In this document: in pieces, positions 35,402 through 47,640 of the stretch | How the letters are laid out: each line of letters starts with the position of its first letter | Numbering within the stretch: the first letter of the stretch is position 1 | Assembly (NCBI GenBank): GCA_018398815.1 | Contig: CM031595.1 | Span: forward strand, 134,481,346-134,545,345 | DNA length: 64,000 bases | Reading direction: 5' to 3' | Origin: Conus ventricosus | Lineage: Eukaryota > Mollusca > Gastropoda > Neogastropoda > Conidae | Notes under the pieces: model-generated | What the model was told of the DNA's origin: nothing | What the model saw: only the letters and a program-made list of their open reading frames with translations | Databases searched by the model: none | Program-made: the position numbers and the translations under genes

Positions 35402-36263
35402 TCAAAAAAAAAGTAAAAGTTCTGGATGCTGAAGGTTGCAGCCAGCTATGGCCTCCAAAGCTGACAGCGAATCCGACAGAACCAGAAAGTCCCTCTTCGC
35501 AGAATGCGAGATTATCTTCAAAGCCAAAACCAGAGCGGTAAGTTCAGCAGAATAGACAGAAGCATCGGAATGAATATGTTCCAACAGTATCTGAGAAGGA
35601 GCCCCAGGGCAGTAGGCTGCACAGGCCACTCCATCTTCAGACTTGGAACCGTCAGTGAAAACTTTTTGATAGGATGGAAATTGGAACAGAGCTCGGCATA
35701 CAATGCCTTGTACGCCAGTGAGCTGGTAGACTCTTTGCGAAAAGCTGCAAGATAAAAAACAAATCGCTGGTGTGAAAAAGGTCCACGGAGGTTGATCCGG
35801 AAACTTGGAAAAATCGGAAACTCCCAGGTTTAGACCCGCATTCCGCACGTGAGGCTGCATACGACGACCAAACGGCGGAATACATTTAGGGTTGTTTTCA
35901 AACTTACTTTGGAACGGAGGGTCAAAGACACAGTCATAGGCAGGATTCTGCGGTTCTGAGAACAGTTGGATATAATAATTTAAAGACAGTTTCAGCCTGC
36001 GGTTGGTCAATGAAGGTTCGCCCGCCTCTGCGTACAGGCTGTACACAGGGGTGGTGCGGAACGCTCCAAGACAGAGATGAAGCCCTTGATGGTGGATAGG
36101 GTCCAAGAGTTTGAGGTAAGATGATCTTGCGGAGCCGTAGACAGCACAACCGTAGTCCAGTTTGAACGGACCAGGGCTCTGTAGAGGTGCAACAAAGTTT
36201 TCTTATCAGCGCCCCAGTCGGTTGTGCGCTACGACCCGCAGAATATTCAGTGCTTTCTGGCAA
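35402..36263 (-). pseudogene. LINE ORF2: RT thumb region and RNase H
   Basis: An upstream stretch has LCLGAFRTTPVYSLYAEAGE, typical of the region after the RT palm. RNase H occupies about 35420-35660. VFTDGSKSEDG gives the first catalytic Asp, VYSAELTALVLAL the Glu, and VLSDSLSALEAI the second Asp. All three key acidic residues are present. The block ends shortly before the 3' region. It is in a different frame from the RT block, so at least one frameshift separates them. Confidence 0.85.
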
Positions 36264-36278
36264 GAAGTTTTGAGGTTT

Positions 36279-37755
36279 TTATATGGCTGAGAAAGTTAAG
36301 TTTCTGGTAAAAAATAACTCCCAGAAATTTGGCCTCTTTAACAGCTGGAATGGGAAATTTCCCAACTTGAATTTCAGGATCTGGAAAAACTGACGGAAAT
36401 TATGGAAGTGAATACACTGCGTCTTTGTTGGAGAAAAGGTGAAACCGTTTTCATCCGCCCATCGATGGATTTTATCTACGCAAAGCTGGAGCCTGCGCTG
36501 GACACTCGGGTACAGGCTTCCAGTTGCGTAGACAGCGAAATCATCCACAAACAATGAGCAGTCTGAACCCTGCTGAACTGATTTCACAATGTTGTTGATT
36601 TTAATACTAAAGAGGGCAGGAGACAGTATGCTCCTGGGGAACACCCAACTCCTGCTCGTGGACATCAGAGAGAGTGGTGCCAACCCGGACCTGAAACTGT
36701 CGTTCTGCCAAAAAATTTTGAATAAAAAGCGGAAGATGACCTCGAAAACCCAGATCGTGGAGATCATGAAGTATCCCCGACTTCCAGGTGGTATCGTAGG
36801 CCTTCTCCAAGTCGAAGAAAATTGCCACTGCATGCTGTCTGTTTAAAAAAGCGTTCCTAAGTGTAGATTCCAGACGAATCAAATGGTCAACTGTACTACG
36901 ATGTTTGCGGAAACCACACTGTTCTTTCGCCAAAAGGCCATCGGTTTCGAGTTTCCACATGAGCCTAGCATTGACCATTTTTTCCATCAATTTACAGACA
37001 CAGCTGGTCAAAGCTATGGGACGGTAGTTAGATGGATTAGAAAGATCTTTTCCAGGTTTGGGGATGGGAATAATGAGGGCTTTCCGCCAAGAGGGTGGAA
37101 AGCAACCTGTAGTCCACACGTGGTTGTATACCTGTAACAGGATGTTCAGACCTTCTTGCGGAAGATGTTTCAATAGTTGATAATGAATGTCATCTATACC
37201 TGGAGAGGAATCGCTGCAAGAGAGTAAGGCAGATTTCAGTTCGTTTAATGTGAAAGGAAGATTGTAGTCTTCCATGTTGTCGGATGAAAAGTTGCAGGGT
37301 GATTTTTCTTTTAGGGCTTTGTTTTTGACAAAAGTGACTGATTTATTAGAAGAGGAGGAATTCTTTTCAATGGTTGAAGCAAGCAGATTAGCAACTGCTT
37401 TCTTCTCTGTTATTAAAGAATCCGAAAACTTGAGATGGTTCACAGTGGGACAGGTGTTCTTCCCTTTGATTTTCTTAATGATGTTCCACACTTTTTTCTT
37501 AGAAGTTTTTGATGTCAGCCTGGAGCAGAAGCTTCTCCAGGACCGACGTTTACTGATTTTAAAAGTGTGTCTTGATTTAGCACGGAGTTTTTGATGGGCT
37601 CGAGCGTTGGGACCCGAAGGTCGATGGTATACCTGACGCTGAGCCCGTTTTCGGACTTTGGAAATTTGTTGGCAATCTGAATCAAACCAGGGTGTTTTTG
37701 GCATTTGAAGTTTGTCGGAAGACACTGGAATACAGGCTTTAGCACATTTAATCAT
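36279..37755 (-). pseudogene. LINE ORF2: reverse transcriptase
   Basis: The longest open block runs 382 codons from 37755 to about 36607, then shifts frame and continues to 36279. RT motifs in order: LPFTLNELKSALLS, SSPGIDDIHYQLL, KALIIPIPKPGKD, YRPIALTSCVCKLMEKM, CGFRKHRSTVDHL, VAIFFDLEKAYDTTW (first catalytic Asp) and SLFVDDFAVY (the two catalytic Asp, here FVDD rather than YADD). KVRKRAQRQVY precedes the RT. The break lies near the GVPQ motif (~36.62 kb) and is a single frame change, so the element may have been functional until recently or the change is a base-call error. Confidence 0.9.
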
Positions 37756-37759
37756 AGAA

Positions 37760-38546
37760 TTAGTCAGAGATTCTGCTGGGTCCGGACTCTGAAAAAATCA
37801 GTGTCCTGGAACTCCTTGGAAATAGTGGCTGCAAATAGATCCCAGTTTGCTTTCTTATAATTGAGATGTGAGAGACAGAGACATGTGCAGTTAATACAGG
37901 TTGTAGAAGGACAGGGAAATGGTCACTTCCGTGCAGATCGTCATGGACAGACCACTCATAGTCCAGGACCAGCGAGGGGTCACAAACCGACAAATCTAAA
38001 CACGAAAGTGAACCTGAGGAAGAGTGGAGATAAGTTGCAGATCCGTCATTCAGACAACACAAATCCAAGTCTGAAAGGACATCCTCAATTAGCAGACCCC
38101 TGGGTGACGTACCGGCACTACCCCAAAGAGGATTGTGACGTTAAAATCACCCAACAGCAAAAAAGGTCGAGGAAGTTCTTCTATCAGACTGACAAGGTCC
38201 TGACGACAAACCGGGACAGAAGGTGAGAGATAAAGGGAACAGATTGTCACAGTCTTGTGGAGAGTGACTCTCGCAGCTACAGCCTGAAGGGAGGTAGACA
38301 GAATGACAGGACTATACAACAAAGTTTTGTGTAGGAGAAGGGCAACACGCCCGACAGTCCCAACGTGGATGGTTGTGCAGGTTTCGAAAGAATATTAAAG
38401 CCAGAAAGAGTAAAGGTCTTCTGGCTTTGAATTTGAGTTTCTTGAAGAGCCACGACGGAAGGTTTTAGAGACTGACACAGAAGCTGCAGCTCCTCGAAGT
38501 TGGAATTTAGACCCCGGATATTCCAATGGAATATTGTACTATCCAT
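37760..38546 (-). pseudogene. LINE ORF2: endonuclease domain (ORF2 start ATG at 38546)
   Basis: It starts MDSTIFHWNIRGLNS, with the catalytic Asn motif near the N-terminus. VVALQETQIQ (Glu), FLLLGDFN (Asp and Asn) and HGSDHFPVLL (Ser-Asp-His) follow. It is spread over three frames. ORF2 begins about 23 bp after the ORF1 stop at 38572, a close spacing seen in elements where ORF2 is translated by reinitiation or similar coupling. Confidence 0.85.
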
Positions 38547-38571
38547 GGTGCAGAGGCGAAAAGGAAAGAAA

Positions 38572-39903
38572 TCAGGTCATCTCCTCTTCAACGTCCGCAT
38601 CTAATGGAGCGAATTTATTAGTTAGTTTCACTGGACTGTGGTGGTCTTTGGACCTGCTGGCAGACTTGCCCGCAGGTGACAAAGGCCTGGAGTTTGGAGA
38701 TGGTGGAGGTCTGGATTTGGGAGATGGTGGAGGTTTCTTCCTCATCTCCACCATCTCCACACTGGGTTGAACTCCCTTGCCCGCCAGGGCACTGGACAGA
38801 GGAATTCGAGTTGCGGGTGCTGGTTCTTTAATCTGCCAGCAGCAGATGTTGTAGACTGCTGGGCAGTCTGAGGGGTGGCGGATTTTTTGCCTCCACCAGG
38901 GGCATTCATGTGGGTTGGGAGGTGGTGGACCTGCTTCCCCCAAAGCTTATCTGTCTTCCTGGCAAAGTTTTAGAGAAAGTAAAATCGTCAGTCTGGCAGC
39001 AGACTGAACGTGTCGATACTTTTTTTTACTGCCGAAGCGTATGAAGATGCTGTTGGCGTCTGACTGCCAACACTTGCCTGCGGGCTTCAAAAAACGAGAT
39101 CTTCTTTTCTGTTTTTACCTTTTGGATGGTTGACTCTTGTTTCCAGACAGGGCAGTTGCGTGAAGAGGAGGGGTGGTCGCCACCGCAGTTTGCACAATGC
39201 GCCGGGTCTTTACACGGCCCATCATGGGTTGCCTTGCAACAAACCCCACACACTCCTGCCCAGAACAGCGGTCTCTGACATGACCAAACTTCTGGCATTT
39301 GAAGCAACGCATTGGAGACGGAACATACATTTGTATACGGACATTCAGATATCCTACCTTGATGACAGGAGGCAGCACAGGATTGCAGAATGTCAGAAAG
39401 AGGGTGTTGGTGTCCACTCTTTCTGCACCTTTTTTCACTGTCACCCTATGCACATCTGTCACACCCTGGGATGCCAGTTCCACTTTGATCTCTGCCTCTG
39501 AGACTCCTCTAAGATCTGGGCATCGAATGACTCCCTTAGAGGAATTCAGCTGTTTATGGGGGGTCACCCGGATCTCTCGGTCTACAAGCTTTGTAGCTTT
39601 CAGCAGCTGCACTGATTGTTTTTTACTTTTACACTGGATGAGAAAGGTGCCGTTTCTGAGTCGCTTTATGGACTGTGGGTCTCCTGCAATACCTTGGAAG
39701 CCCTTCTGTATTGCAAACGGGCTTAGTGCAGAAAGAGGTTTGTCCTGCTCCTTACTTTCCATGATCAACCAAGAAGACCAAAATCCTGACAACTGCCTTG
39801 TTTCATTTTCAGAATCAGAGTCTCCATCGGACTCCTGTGACGACCTTTGCGAAAATGACGGAACTTTCCTTTTTTTGGGGGGATGATGTTTAATGGAAGT
39901 CAT
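38572..39903 (-). pseudogene. LINE ORF1: gag-like RNA-binding protein with CCHC knuckles
   Basis: The start chosen is the ATG near 39903 (MTSIKHHPPKKRK), because the upstream part of the frame looks like leader. An acidic Ser-rich stretch is followed by an RNA-binding fold (FLIQCKSKKQSVQLLKA). The knuckles are CFKCQKFGHVRDRC (C-x2-C-x4-H-x4-C) near 39290 and CANCGGDHPSSSRNC near 39170. A frameshift near 39240 separates the two. The C-terminal part (38572-38943) is Pro/Ser-rich and ends NKFAPLDADVEEEMT. It binds LINE RNA in the ribonucleoprotein. Confidence 0.85.
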
Positions 39904-40637
39904 ATTTATAGGCAAAAATTTCATCTCTCCCTTACCCACCCACCTTGGAGTCCAACTAAGGGGCCAGGGCCAAGAATCACTATCTTGACCCCTTCCAGGC
40001 TTCAGGAGAGACATACAACAGACAAAACCTACCAACCCTATCCCCCTGATCATGCTCAACTCCCGGGAACAGAGAGCTGAGCACTGCAGGGTTACCTTGG
40101 CCAGCCGGAGAAATGCCTGTTTTGACCCAGCCCCAAGAAGGGGAGCCGATTAGTACACCGGGCCAAAGTGTACTCCCTGTCTAGGAGAGGTCCGAGCCAA
40201 AGTGATGTGTTTGAGAGCGCTGGCCCTCTCAATCACCAGGATCTCATTCCCCTCCGACACAGGTCGCACCGCACGGCAAACGCGGCGGATCTTAAGGAGA
40301 CCACAGAGAGAAAAAGAGTGTGGAAAAGAAGACTTGAAGGGGAGACGAAGATAGAAAAAGGCCAAATAAGGGAGGCAGAAAACAAGAAAAGGAGAAAGGC
40401 GGGTTACTCTTAGTCAGGATCCTCACCCTTAGCCTATCTGACATGGGAAGCCCTACCAGGGGCATCAACTCTTACCACGTTACGCTTAGGCCAAACAGCA
40501 TTTGCACCTCTCAGGCCTAGAAGCAGTGTGAAAAAAACAGCCTATCCCAAGTATTGATGCCCCCGCCAGCAGAGCCTAAGGGATCACTGGACCACGCAAA
40601 CCCTCCGACCACGACAAGGTCGCAACCCCCCGGAGGG
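39904..40637 (-). other. 5' leader of the I/Nimb-like LINE
   Basis: About 730 bp from the insertion boundary to the chosen ORF1 start. It presumably holds an internal promoter. No specific element was identified. Confidence 0.6.
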
Positions 40638-40648
40638 ACGGCAGACAG
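40638..40648. repeat. Target site duplication, right copy (11 bp)
   Basis: ACGGCAGACAG, identical to 34652-34662. The RTE coding frame resumes after it as ...ADSLCKIQQRKEKK. Confidence 0.93.
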
Positions 40649-42600
40649 CTTATGCAAGATCCAACAGAGGAAAGAGAAGAAAGCGGCAATCAACAATAGC
40701 CGAACAAGAGCAGGGAAGGCCAAAGCACAAGCAGAACACACTGAAGCAAACAAGCAAGCAAAGAAGAGCATCAGAACAGACAAGAGGAAATATGTAAATG
40801 ACTTAGCAACAGAAGCGGAACAAGCAGCAAAACAGGGAAACATGAAAGGACTGTATGACACCACCAAGAACCTGGCAGGAAAGTACAGGAGGCCAGAACG
40901 ACCAATAAAAGACAGAGGGAAAGCAACTGACAGGAAAAAGCAGCAGAAGAACAGATCGGTTGAGCACTTTGAGAAGCTTTTGAACGGACCATCGCTAGAG
41001 AACCCTCCAGACATCGAAGAGGCCGACTCCGACCTGCCTATAGACTGCGGGGCACCAACCAAAGAAGAAACTGGGAAGGCCATCAAACAGTTGAAGAACA
41101 AAAAGGCAGCAGGACCTGACAACACCCCCGCAGAGGCGCTGAAGACATAGAGACCACAGTAGAGATGCTTTGGCCTCTCTTCAAGAAGATCTGGGAAGAG
41201 AAGCAAGTGCCAGCAGACTGGAAGGAGGGATACCTTATCAAGATTCCCAAGAAAGGCGACCTTAGCAACTGCGCTTACTACAGAGGAATCACACTGCTGT
41301 CAGTGCCAGGAAAGGTTTTCAACAGAGTCATTTTGAACAGGTTAAAGGATCCCGTTGATGCTGAACTCCGTGACCAGACGGCTGGCTTTCCCAAGGATCG
41401 ATCCTGCACAGACCATATCGCAACACTTCGCATCATTGTTGAGCAATCGAATGAGTGGAACTCATCCTGTATGTCAATTTGATCGACAACGAGAAAGCCT
41501 TTGACAGCGTAGACTGAGACACCCTGTGGAAGCATCTCCGACATTACGGTGTGCCGGTCAAGATCACCACCATCATCAGAAACTCGTACGAGGCTCCGAC
41601 CTGCAGAATCATCCATGGAGGGGAGCTCACGGAGGCATTTGAAGCGAAGACTGGCGTCAGACAAGGTTGCCTGCTTTCACCATTTCTATTTCTACTGACA
41701 ATTGACTGGATCATGAAGACCTCAACAGATCAGAGAAGACATAGGATCCAGAGGACACCCTGGATGCAGCTCGACGATTTGGTCTTTGCCGACGACCTGG
41801 CACTACTCTCGCACACTCAACAGCAGATGCAAGAGAAGACGAGCAACGAAGCAGCCACATCAGGACAAGTAGGGCTCAACATCCATAAAGGCAAGAGCAA
41901 GATTCTCAAGGCCAACACTGTCGGCACCAACTCGATCATGCTGGACAGCAAGATGCAAGAGGAGGTAGAAGCCTTTACCTACCTGGGCAGCGTCATCGAC
42001 AAGCAGGGGGCTCAGACCCTGACGTCAGAGCAAGGATTGGAAAGGCCAGGGCAGCGTTCGTACAGCTGCGGAACATCTAGAGCTCCAAGGAACTGTCAAT
42101 CAACACCAAAGTCAGGCTCTTCAACACCAACATCAAGGCAGTTCTTTTGTACGGAGTGGAGACCTGGAGAACTACAGTCGCCACCACCAAGAAAGTGCAG
42201 GTGTTCATGAACAACTGCCTGTGCAAGATTCTCCGCATCCGGTGGCCAGACACCACCAACAACAACGAACTCTGGGAGAGAACAAACATGCTGCCCGCAG
42301 AACAGGAAATCAAGAAACAACGTTGGGACTGGATTGGAAATACGCTGCGAAACCCTGCAAGCAACATCACCAGAGACAAGCCCTAACATGGAACCCCCAA
42401 GGAAAACGAAAAAGAGGTCGGCCAAGAACACCTGGCGCAGGGACCTGGAAGTAGACATCAGGAACATGGGGATGACTTGGAACCAGCTGGAAATAAGAGC
42501 CCGGGACAGGGATGCCTGGAGGTCCTTTGTTGGGGTAATAGGCGATGATGACAATGTGTAAAAATGTTATAAACAAGTTATAAGAGGTTATTTACTTTAA
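40649..42600 (+). pseudogene. RTE-like LINE, reverse transcriptase half (3' part)
   Basis: Continues the element broken at 34662. Motifs: KIQQRKEKKAAINNSRTRAG, KKAAGPDNTPAEALK, WKEGYLIKIPKKGDLS, YRGITLLSVPGKVFNRV, DHIATLRIIVEQ, GVRQGCLLSPFLFLL and LDDLVFADDLALLSHT (catalytic FADD box). C-terminal motifs are [21 protein letters not shown] and GKRKRGRPRT. It is spread over four or more frames with in-frame stops (near 41149 and 41482). Its two halves total about 3.0 kb, fitting RTE length. An AT-rich 3' region follows from ~42560. Confidence 0.9.
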
Positions 42601-44120
42601 AAAAATTTTAAACAAGGTTATTTACTTAGAATATTGTCGATTGCTTTCTAGATTGTCAGACTATTTTGGTATGTGATTCGAAACTGCTGCCGGAAATTAA
42701 CCTTACATTTCAGGTTTTTTGTTATGATTCAGAACCTGATTGCGAAAGCTTCTTGCACAGTGGGGTCTTCAGCGTCTTCCTGTTGCGAGGACCGACTTGG
42801 AAAACTGCAATTTATGCATGAACAGTACCACAATTGATGTGATTTCTGGCTGAAATAGCCTGCGGAAAGAAATGCTGTCTGCACCCTGTTGTGTTTCATT
42901 TTGGTATAGTGCAGTAACGGTTTTTATTGCAGATGTAACGGTCCACAAAGTTAGTTTGATTATTTAAAGTTGAAGGTCTGATACTAATTAATCGTCTACA
43001 CTTCTGTGGCATGAACAGACCTGTTTTGGAAAAAAAAGTCAGGGGAAGATAACGTCTACGCTTCTGTGACATCATGAACAGACCTGTTTTGGAAAAAAAA
43101 AAAAAAGAAAAAAAAAGGGAAAGATAACGCCTGATTACCCATTGCAACTGAAGTTACCTTTTCTCAGTTTATGGGGTGAGCAAATAGATCTAGAGTCAAA
43201 TCTTGTATCTGAAGTTCAAGTCAGGGCAACGATTGGGATGTCGACAGTCTGCACTATTTCACATGCATGTTTTGGCATTTTCTCCCTCTGACGGAACTGT
43301 TCAGCTGACTGAGCGGGCAAAATTGCTTCGAGAGTGCCCACCAGCAACGTCTATCCGATGAAAAGGCAGGGTCACTATCACTGAACGAGCCAGATCATTT
43401 CCCTTCTAGATTTCCGAAGATCGTCCATCGATCATGAGGGATTGTCAACACCAGACTCCAGTCACTGTGTAAAAAGTAAGCCTTAGCATTTTATGATGCC
43501 TTGGTGTGTGGAGATGCCACATTTGTTGAGGACACCTGTCAAAAAGCTGGTTGTCGACCTGTAGTCTTTGACAAAAAAACAAACAAAACAAAAAAACAAC
43601 AACAAAAGAAAAAAAAGTGGACCATTGCATGCTGAATGCACCCAAGGCTGTCACCAACAGAATCCTGTTTTGTGGCCCGACTGGGTGTTCTAGCATGAGA
43701 GAGAAAAGTCTAGAGCCACACCTGAAAAGCTTGCATCCTTGTTCATATCTTTAAAAACTGCCAGCAGGGGGAATACGCCTGCATATATTAAACCACAGTG
43801 ACAAGTCTATAGCGTATTTTTTGAATGGATACGTGCATACCCGACAGAAACACTACAAATTGGCGATGAGCAAGAAACCTGGTGAAACCTGCAGAACTCT
43901 CACAATAGGTGGGGGAAAAACTGCAAAAGAATCCTCCTCAAAGGGCAAGTGGACAAGCACCGCTATTTCGACAAGAAGTAGTCTCCAGTGTTGGCGCAGC
44001 CTTTCATTTCTCATGATTGGAACACGAGAATTCGCCGACTCCCACCTGTCTTAAAGCACCTTTCTAGTGCCTTAGACAGGGGGAAAGTTGGGAATCCTGA
44101 AATAAGGAAAATGATATGCC
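42601..44120. other. No gene recognised; ~60-bp local duplication at 42990-43130
   Basis: The duplicated unit carries CTTCTGTG(G/A)CAT and GAACAGACCTGTTTTGGA. The rest has no recognisable domain. Confidence 0.55.
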
Positions 44121-44126
44121 GGGGGT

Positions 44127-44201
44127 CCAGGGGGCCGCAGAGGCCCCCTGGCGGGGTCAAGGGCAGTGCCCCCTTGTGGGGTTCAGGGGCGCAAAGCTGA
44201 A
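44127..44201. repeat. Three consecutive GC-rich hairpins
   Basis: Hairpin 1: 44127-44136 pairs perfectly with 44142-44151 (CCAGGGGGCC, 5-nt loop). Hairpin 2: CAAGGG 44158-44163 pairs with CCCTTG 44171-44176. Hairpin 3: TTCAG 44182-44186 pairs with CTGAA 44197-44201. They are spaced 24-31 bp apart in AT-rich surroundings. Confidence 0.85.
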
Positions 44202-45880
44202 GCAAATTTTAAAATTGTACTACCATTTGGAGCAATTTCATGCTATTTCCAGCTAAAAAATACCAATAATACAAGTACCAATTATTTTAGGTAAAAGGTT
44301 AACTTCACTTGACCATACAGTAAGTCTTAAGATTCCATATTTCCATAATTTCAATACTGCATTATTAACAACAAATAAACCCTTACACTCGAGTCAACAG
44401 TCACACACACACACACTGATCCAACAGATGACATAACCAATATTCACTTAATATTTAATCCTCACACAGCCTATAAATGTGATTCCACAGAGTTGACTGA
44501 TTAATTTGATTTCTCTGTAGAATAAAATTTACAAGATGTATAAGGATTGAGACATGTGAATCACTTCTCCCTCCCTTTTCATGCTCATACAAAACTTTCA
44601 GCAATATACAAATAACCTTTCTATTAGTATTACCCAAATCATTTATTCATAAAAATATGACAAAATTAATTTTAAAAATTTTTTTAAAAAAAATAAAAAT
44701 TAATGATTTACATGCTATGAGTTCATGCACAAATGATCAAGATATATCTCCACATAAAACTAGACATCTACAGTATATGATTATAGAACACACCAAGATC
44801 CAACTCTTTAGAGTACAGTTTCTAACTAAAAGCATACATCAATGATCAGTAACAAAAGTAGCTTGATTTTTAATACAGGTTCACAAACAGTAACAAATTA
44901 TAATTATAACTTGTACCTGAGCAATACAGCATTTGTGACCTGTGAAGGTTTGGCTACTTGTCCATTCATTCAATCTCAGACTCAGAGCTTGAACTTTAAC
45001 TTGAATGAAAGTCATAATAAAAAAAAAAAAAGTCTCAGAGCTAGAACTTTAACTTAAATGAAAGTCAAAATACAGAATAATTAATCAAGAAATGCATCAA
45101 TTAATAAAGATGCTTTGTGGGCTAGCTGACAAACATCATGAATAATAAAGCATCTGCACAACATTATTCAGTTTTGCTACGTTTTTTTGGAAAAAGAAAC
45201 TTCTTATATCAGACTCTTTTGTGACTGATTTCTTTTACAGATTCCTTTTCTCTCAAGGTTGACCTTAGGTACCTGCTTCGGCAGACAAATGGCAGACAAT
45301 TTTCTGCCAGGAAGCTGGTTAAGACGAATCGCTGCTCAGCAATTCTGTCGGCCATTGGCAGGAAACAGTCCTTGCCGATTCTCCATTCTTGCTGGTGGAG
45401 CTTTTTGCCAGCTTCACATTGGACTTCTCAACCTGAAACAGCACAAAAAACGCTTTTTTATTTTACTTATTTTTGTTTTTAATTCTATTAAAATTATTTT
45501 TGTTTTTAATTCTACTTATTCATATTTTTTTAACTTGTTATTGCAATCTATGAAGTCAAAACAAAGCAAGGTGGCATTCAATTTCAAATCCAGATTTTAA
45601 AAAATGCATTCAGGAGTTTAAAATAAAAACTAAAACCAATGCTCTGGCATACACAAATAGGCTGGATGGCGAGGGGGAAAAAGGCAAAAAGTAGAGTTCT
45701 GGTTTACTTTGGTTGTAGTAGTGGTACTATATCTACATAGAGTAAGAGCAAGCTCTAAAAAAAAAAAAAAAAAAAATCCTTACTATCAAACACAGACTTG
45801 TCAAACACCATCAGTTTTAAATGGATCAGAATGGCAATTTTCATAGAATTTTTTACCTCCCAACCAAAACACTTGCAGTA
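44202..45880. other. No gene recognised
   Basis: AT-rich sequence with only short open frames and poly-A runs (45755-45776). Confidence 0.5.
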
Positions 45881-46002
45881 CCCCCCCCACCCCCCCCCCC
45901 CCCCCCCCCCACCCCACCCCGGGTTATCAACATGCTGATCATGGTTGCTTAAAGGGAAGAAGAAGAAGAAGAAGAAGAAGAAGAAGAAGAAGAAAAAGGA
46001 GA

Positions 46003-46059
<57 letters not shown>
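45881..46059. repeat. Poly-C run and GAA/GA microsatellite
   Basis: C run with few interruptions at 45881-45920, (GAA)n at 45956-45996, (GA)n at 45999-46059. Confidence 0.95.
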
Positions 46060-46063
<4 letters not shown>

Positions 46064-46065
46064 AC

Positions 46066-46334
46066 CTGGCGGTTTTTGACGTGCTGGGGATGCTTGGAAT
46101 GGTCCAAAAGCAGCCTTTTTCCAGTGCTGCTGTATTTGATAACCTTCCCGCTCGCGATGCAAAAACACTCTCCGGGCCTTTCCGTTTTCCGACACCACAC
46201 ACGATGTTCCTCCCCTTTGCCGATTTCGCCGTCTTTGTTGGGCATCTCTCGTCCAGCCAATTCCACCTCCATTGTTTTTTTACGCCGCTATCCACTTCAC
46301 TGGGTCGCTTGTCGCCTTCATTTATGTAAGGCAT
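46066..46334 (-). pseudogene. Possible zinc-finger exon (BED-like), frameshifted
   Basis: On the minus strand an ATG at 46334 starts MPYINEGDKRPSEVD and leads to KKQWRWNWLDE. A neighbouring frame continues MPNKDGEIGKGEEH, then CFCIASGKVIKYSSTGKR and HSKHPQHVKNRQ. The Cys pair and His pair resemble the BED-like or hAT-type fingers found in transposases and host proteins. After NRQ the sequence CAG/GTTTGT could be a splice donor at 46065, so this may be a first exon. Joining the two parts needs one frame change near 46245. Family assignment is tentative, and no further exon was found. Confidence 0.4.
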
Positions 46335-47640
46335 CGCGATTTTTTCCGCGAAAGCATCCAACACATAGAAGAAACAGGCGAAGGAACACTGTGGTGGTCA
46401 CAGGCACTGCGAAAACAAAACGGAAACCAACTTCCGGTCGGTCGATCAGATAATACGGAACGGCGCGAAGTCGAAACTTTGATTCGTAGTGGAGTTGCTG
46501 GTCGGAAAACGGAACGGAATAAAAAAATTTTTTCGAAATTAAGGAAATTCCGATTTGTAAATTTTCAAAATAAGGATTTCCGATTTCCGAGCGGTAACTT
46601 TCCCCCCTGCTTAGAGCAAGACCTGCTAAGCATTTACAGGGACGCCGTGTTGTCCCAAGATTCTTCTTGTGCTGTTTAAGAGATATCTGCGTGATTCTAA
46701 AACGCCCCTGTGAGCCTTTATATAAGATTTCTATGTTCATCATCCAGCTCGTGTTCAAGTCGTTTGTTTGCTGGGAGTTGTGCTTATAATACGTTAGAAC
46801 TTAGTTTTAAGTTTGAATCAATGGGTTATAACAAAAAGGATCATTCCACTAGCTCTGTCACACAATGCGGTGTACCTGAGAGTGAAAGATAAAAGATAGA
46901 GAATCCGTAAGCACTTACAAAACGGGCAACACAAAGCACAAGTGTTGTCTGACAGAGGAACAACACTTATCTAAATTTCATAGTTTAAATAACAACAAAC
47001 ACTTCGGGTAAAAAATTAATGTTTTGAACATCATTTATTTAAAGTTTCAAAGCTTAATAAGCACCAAAACACCAAGAAAAAACTAACAAACAGAAACATT
47101 CTAAACAGCCATGATCGTTGTGAAAACTAAACTTAACGCTGCCTCACGATGCATTAGGAAAAAAACAGGCACTGATAATTTGCTGATCAATTGTTCAAGA
47201 AAAACATTTCTGTGGCAAAAACTGCTCTATGTTCCAAACAAATGGGATATCCATGTGCCTGCCCTCTCTTGCACTGGATGCCGTATCATACACCACTGAG
47301 ACCACTTCAGTAAAATTCTCTTTCTCATCATTATTATCGATGTTGTGAAATAATGTAAGAACTGAACACTCGGTGCGTATAATTAAGCAACCGCAAAAAA
47401 AACCCTGACAGAACCAAAACATCTCTTTACAAGACTCCCTAAATTACACTGATATATGAAAATCTCGACAAGAGCTGATCTTTTGAGCTGGCATTTTTGA
47501 ATAGCCTGAAAAAGATTTTGTCAACCACACCACCACCACCAACAAAAAAAATGCACCCAGGTGGTGTTGACAGTCTGCATTAATTGGAAAAGATTGTCAA
47601 GGCAACTGAAGGAAACAGCTACAAAACCAGTTCATTTAAT
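46335..47640. other. No gene recognised
   Basis: Would include the upstream region of the possible zinc-finger exon. No supported promoter, RNA gene or repeat was found. Confidence 0.45.

Larger units (their letters stand above)
34663..40637 (-). mobile_element. Near-complete I/Nimb-like LINE nested in the RTE-like element
   Basis: A 5975-bp insertion bounded by the 11-bp duplication ACGGCAGACAG. Read on the minus strand, it has a 5' leader, ORF1 with CCHC zinc knuckles, ORF2 with endonuclease, RT and RNase H, and a 3' region. It finishes in a short TTATC repeat tail (34663-34676). RNase H in ORF2 and a gag-like ORF1 place it in the I superclade. A Nimb-like affiliation is inferred from this layout and needs a tree. 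ORFs carry a few frameshifts, so it is recently inserted but not clearly active. Confidence 0.92.

Noticed and set aside
39299..39886. 195-codon plus-strand frame
   Set aside because: It is the antisense of LINE ORF1, which carries clear CCHC motifs on the minus strand.
40517..41206. 229-codon minus-strand frame
   Set aside because: It is antisense to the RTE-like coding region and crosses the insertion boundary.
45881..46198. Frame of Phe, Ser/Leu and Gly strings
   Set aside because: It is a translation of GAA/GA repeats and a C run. Only the part before the splice-like site at 46066 is kept.
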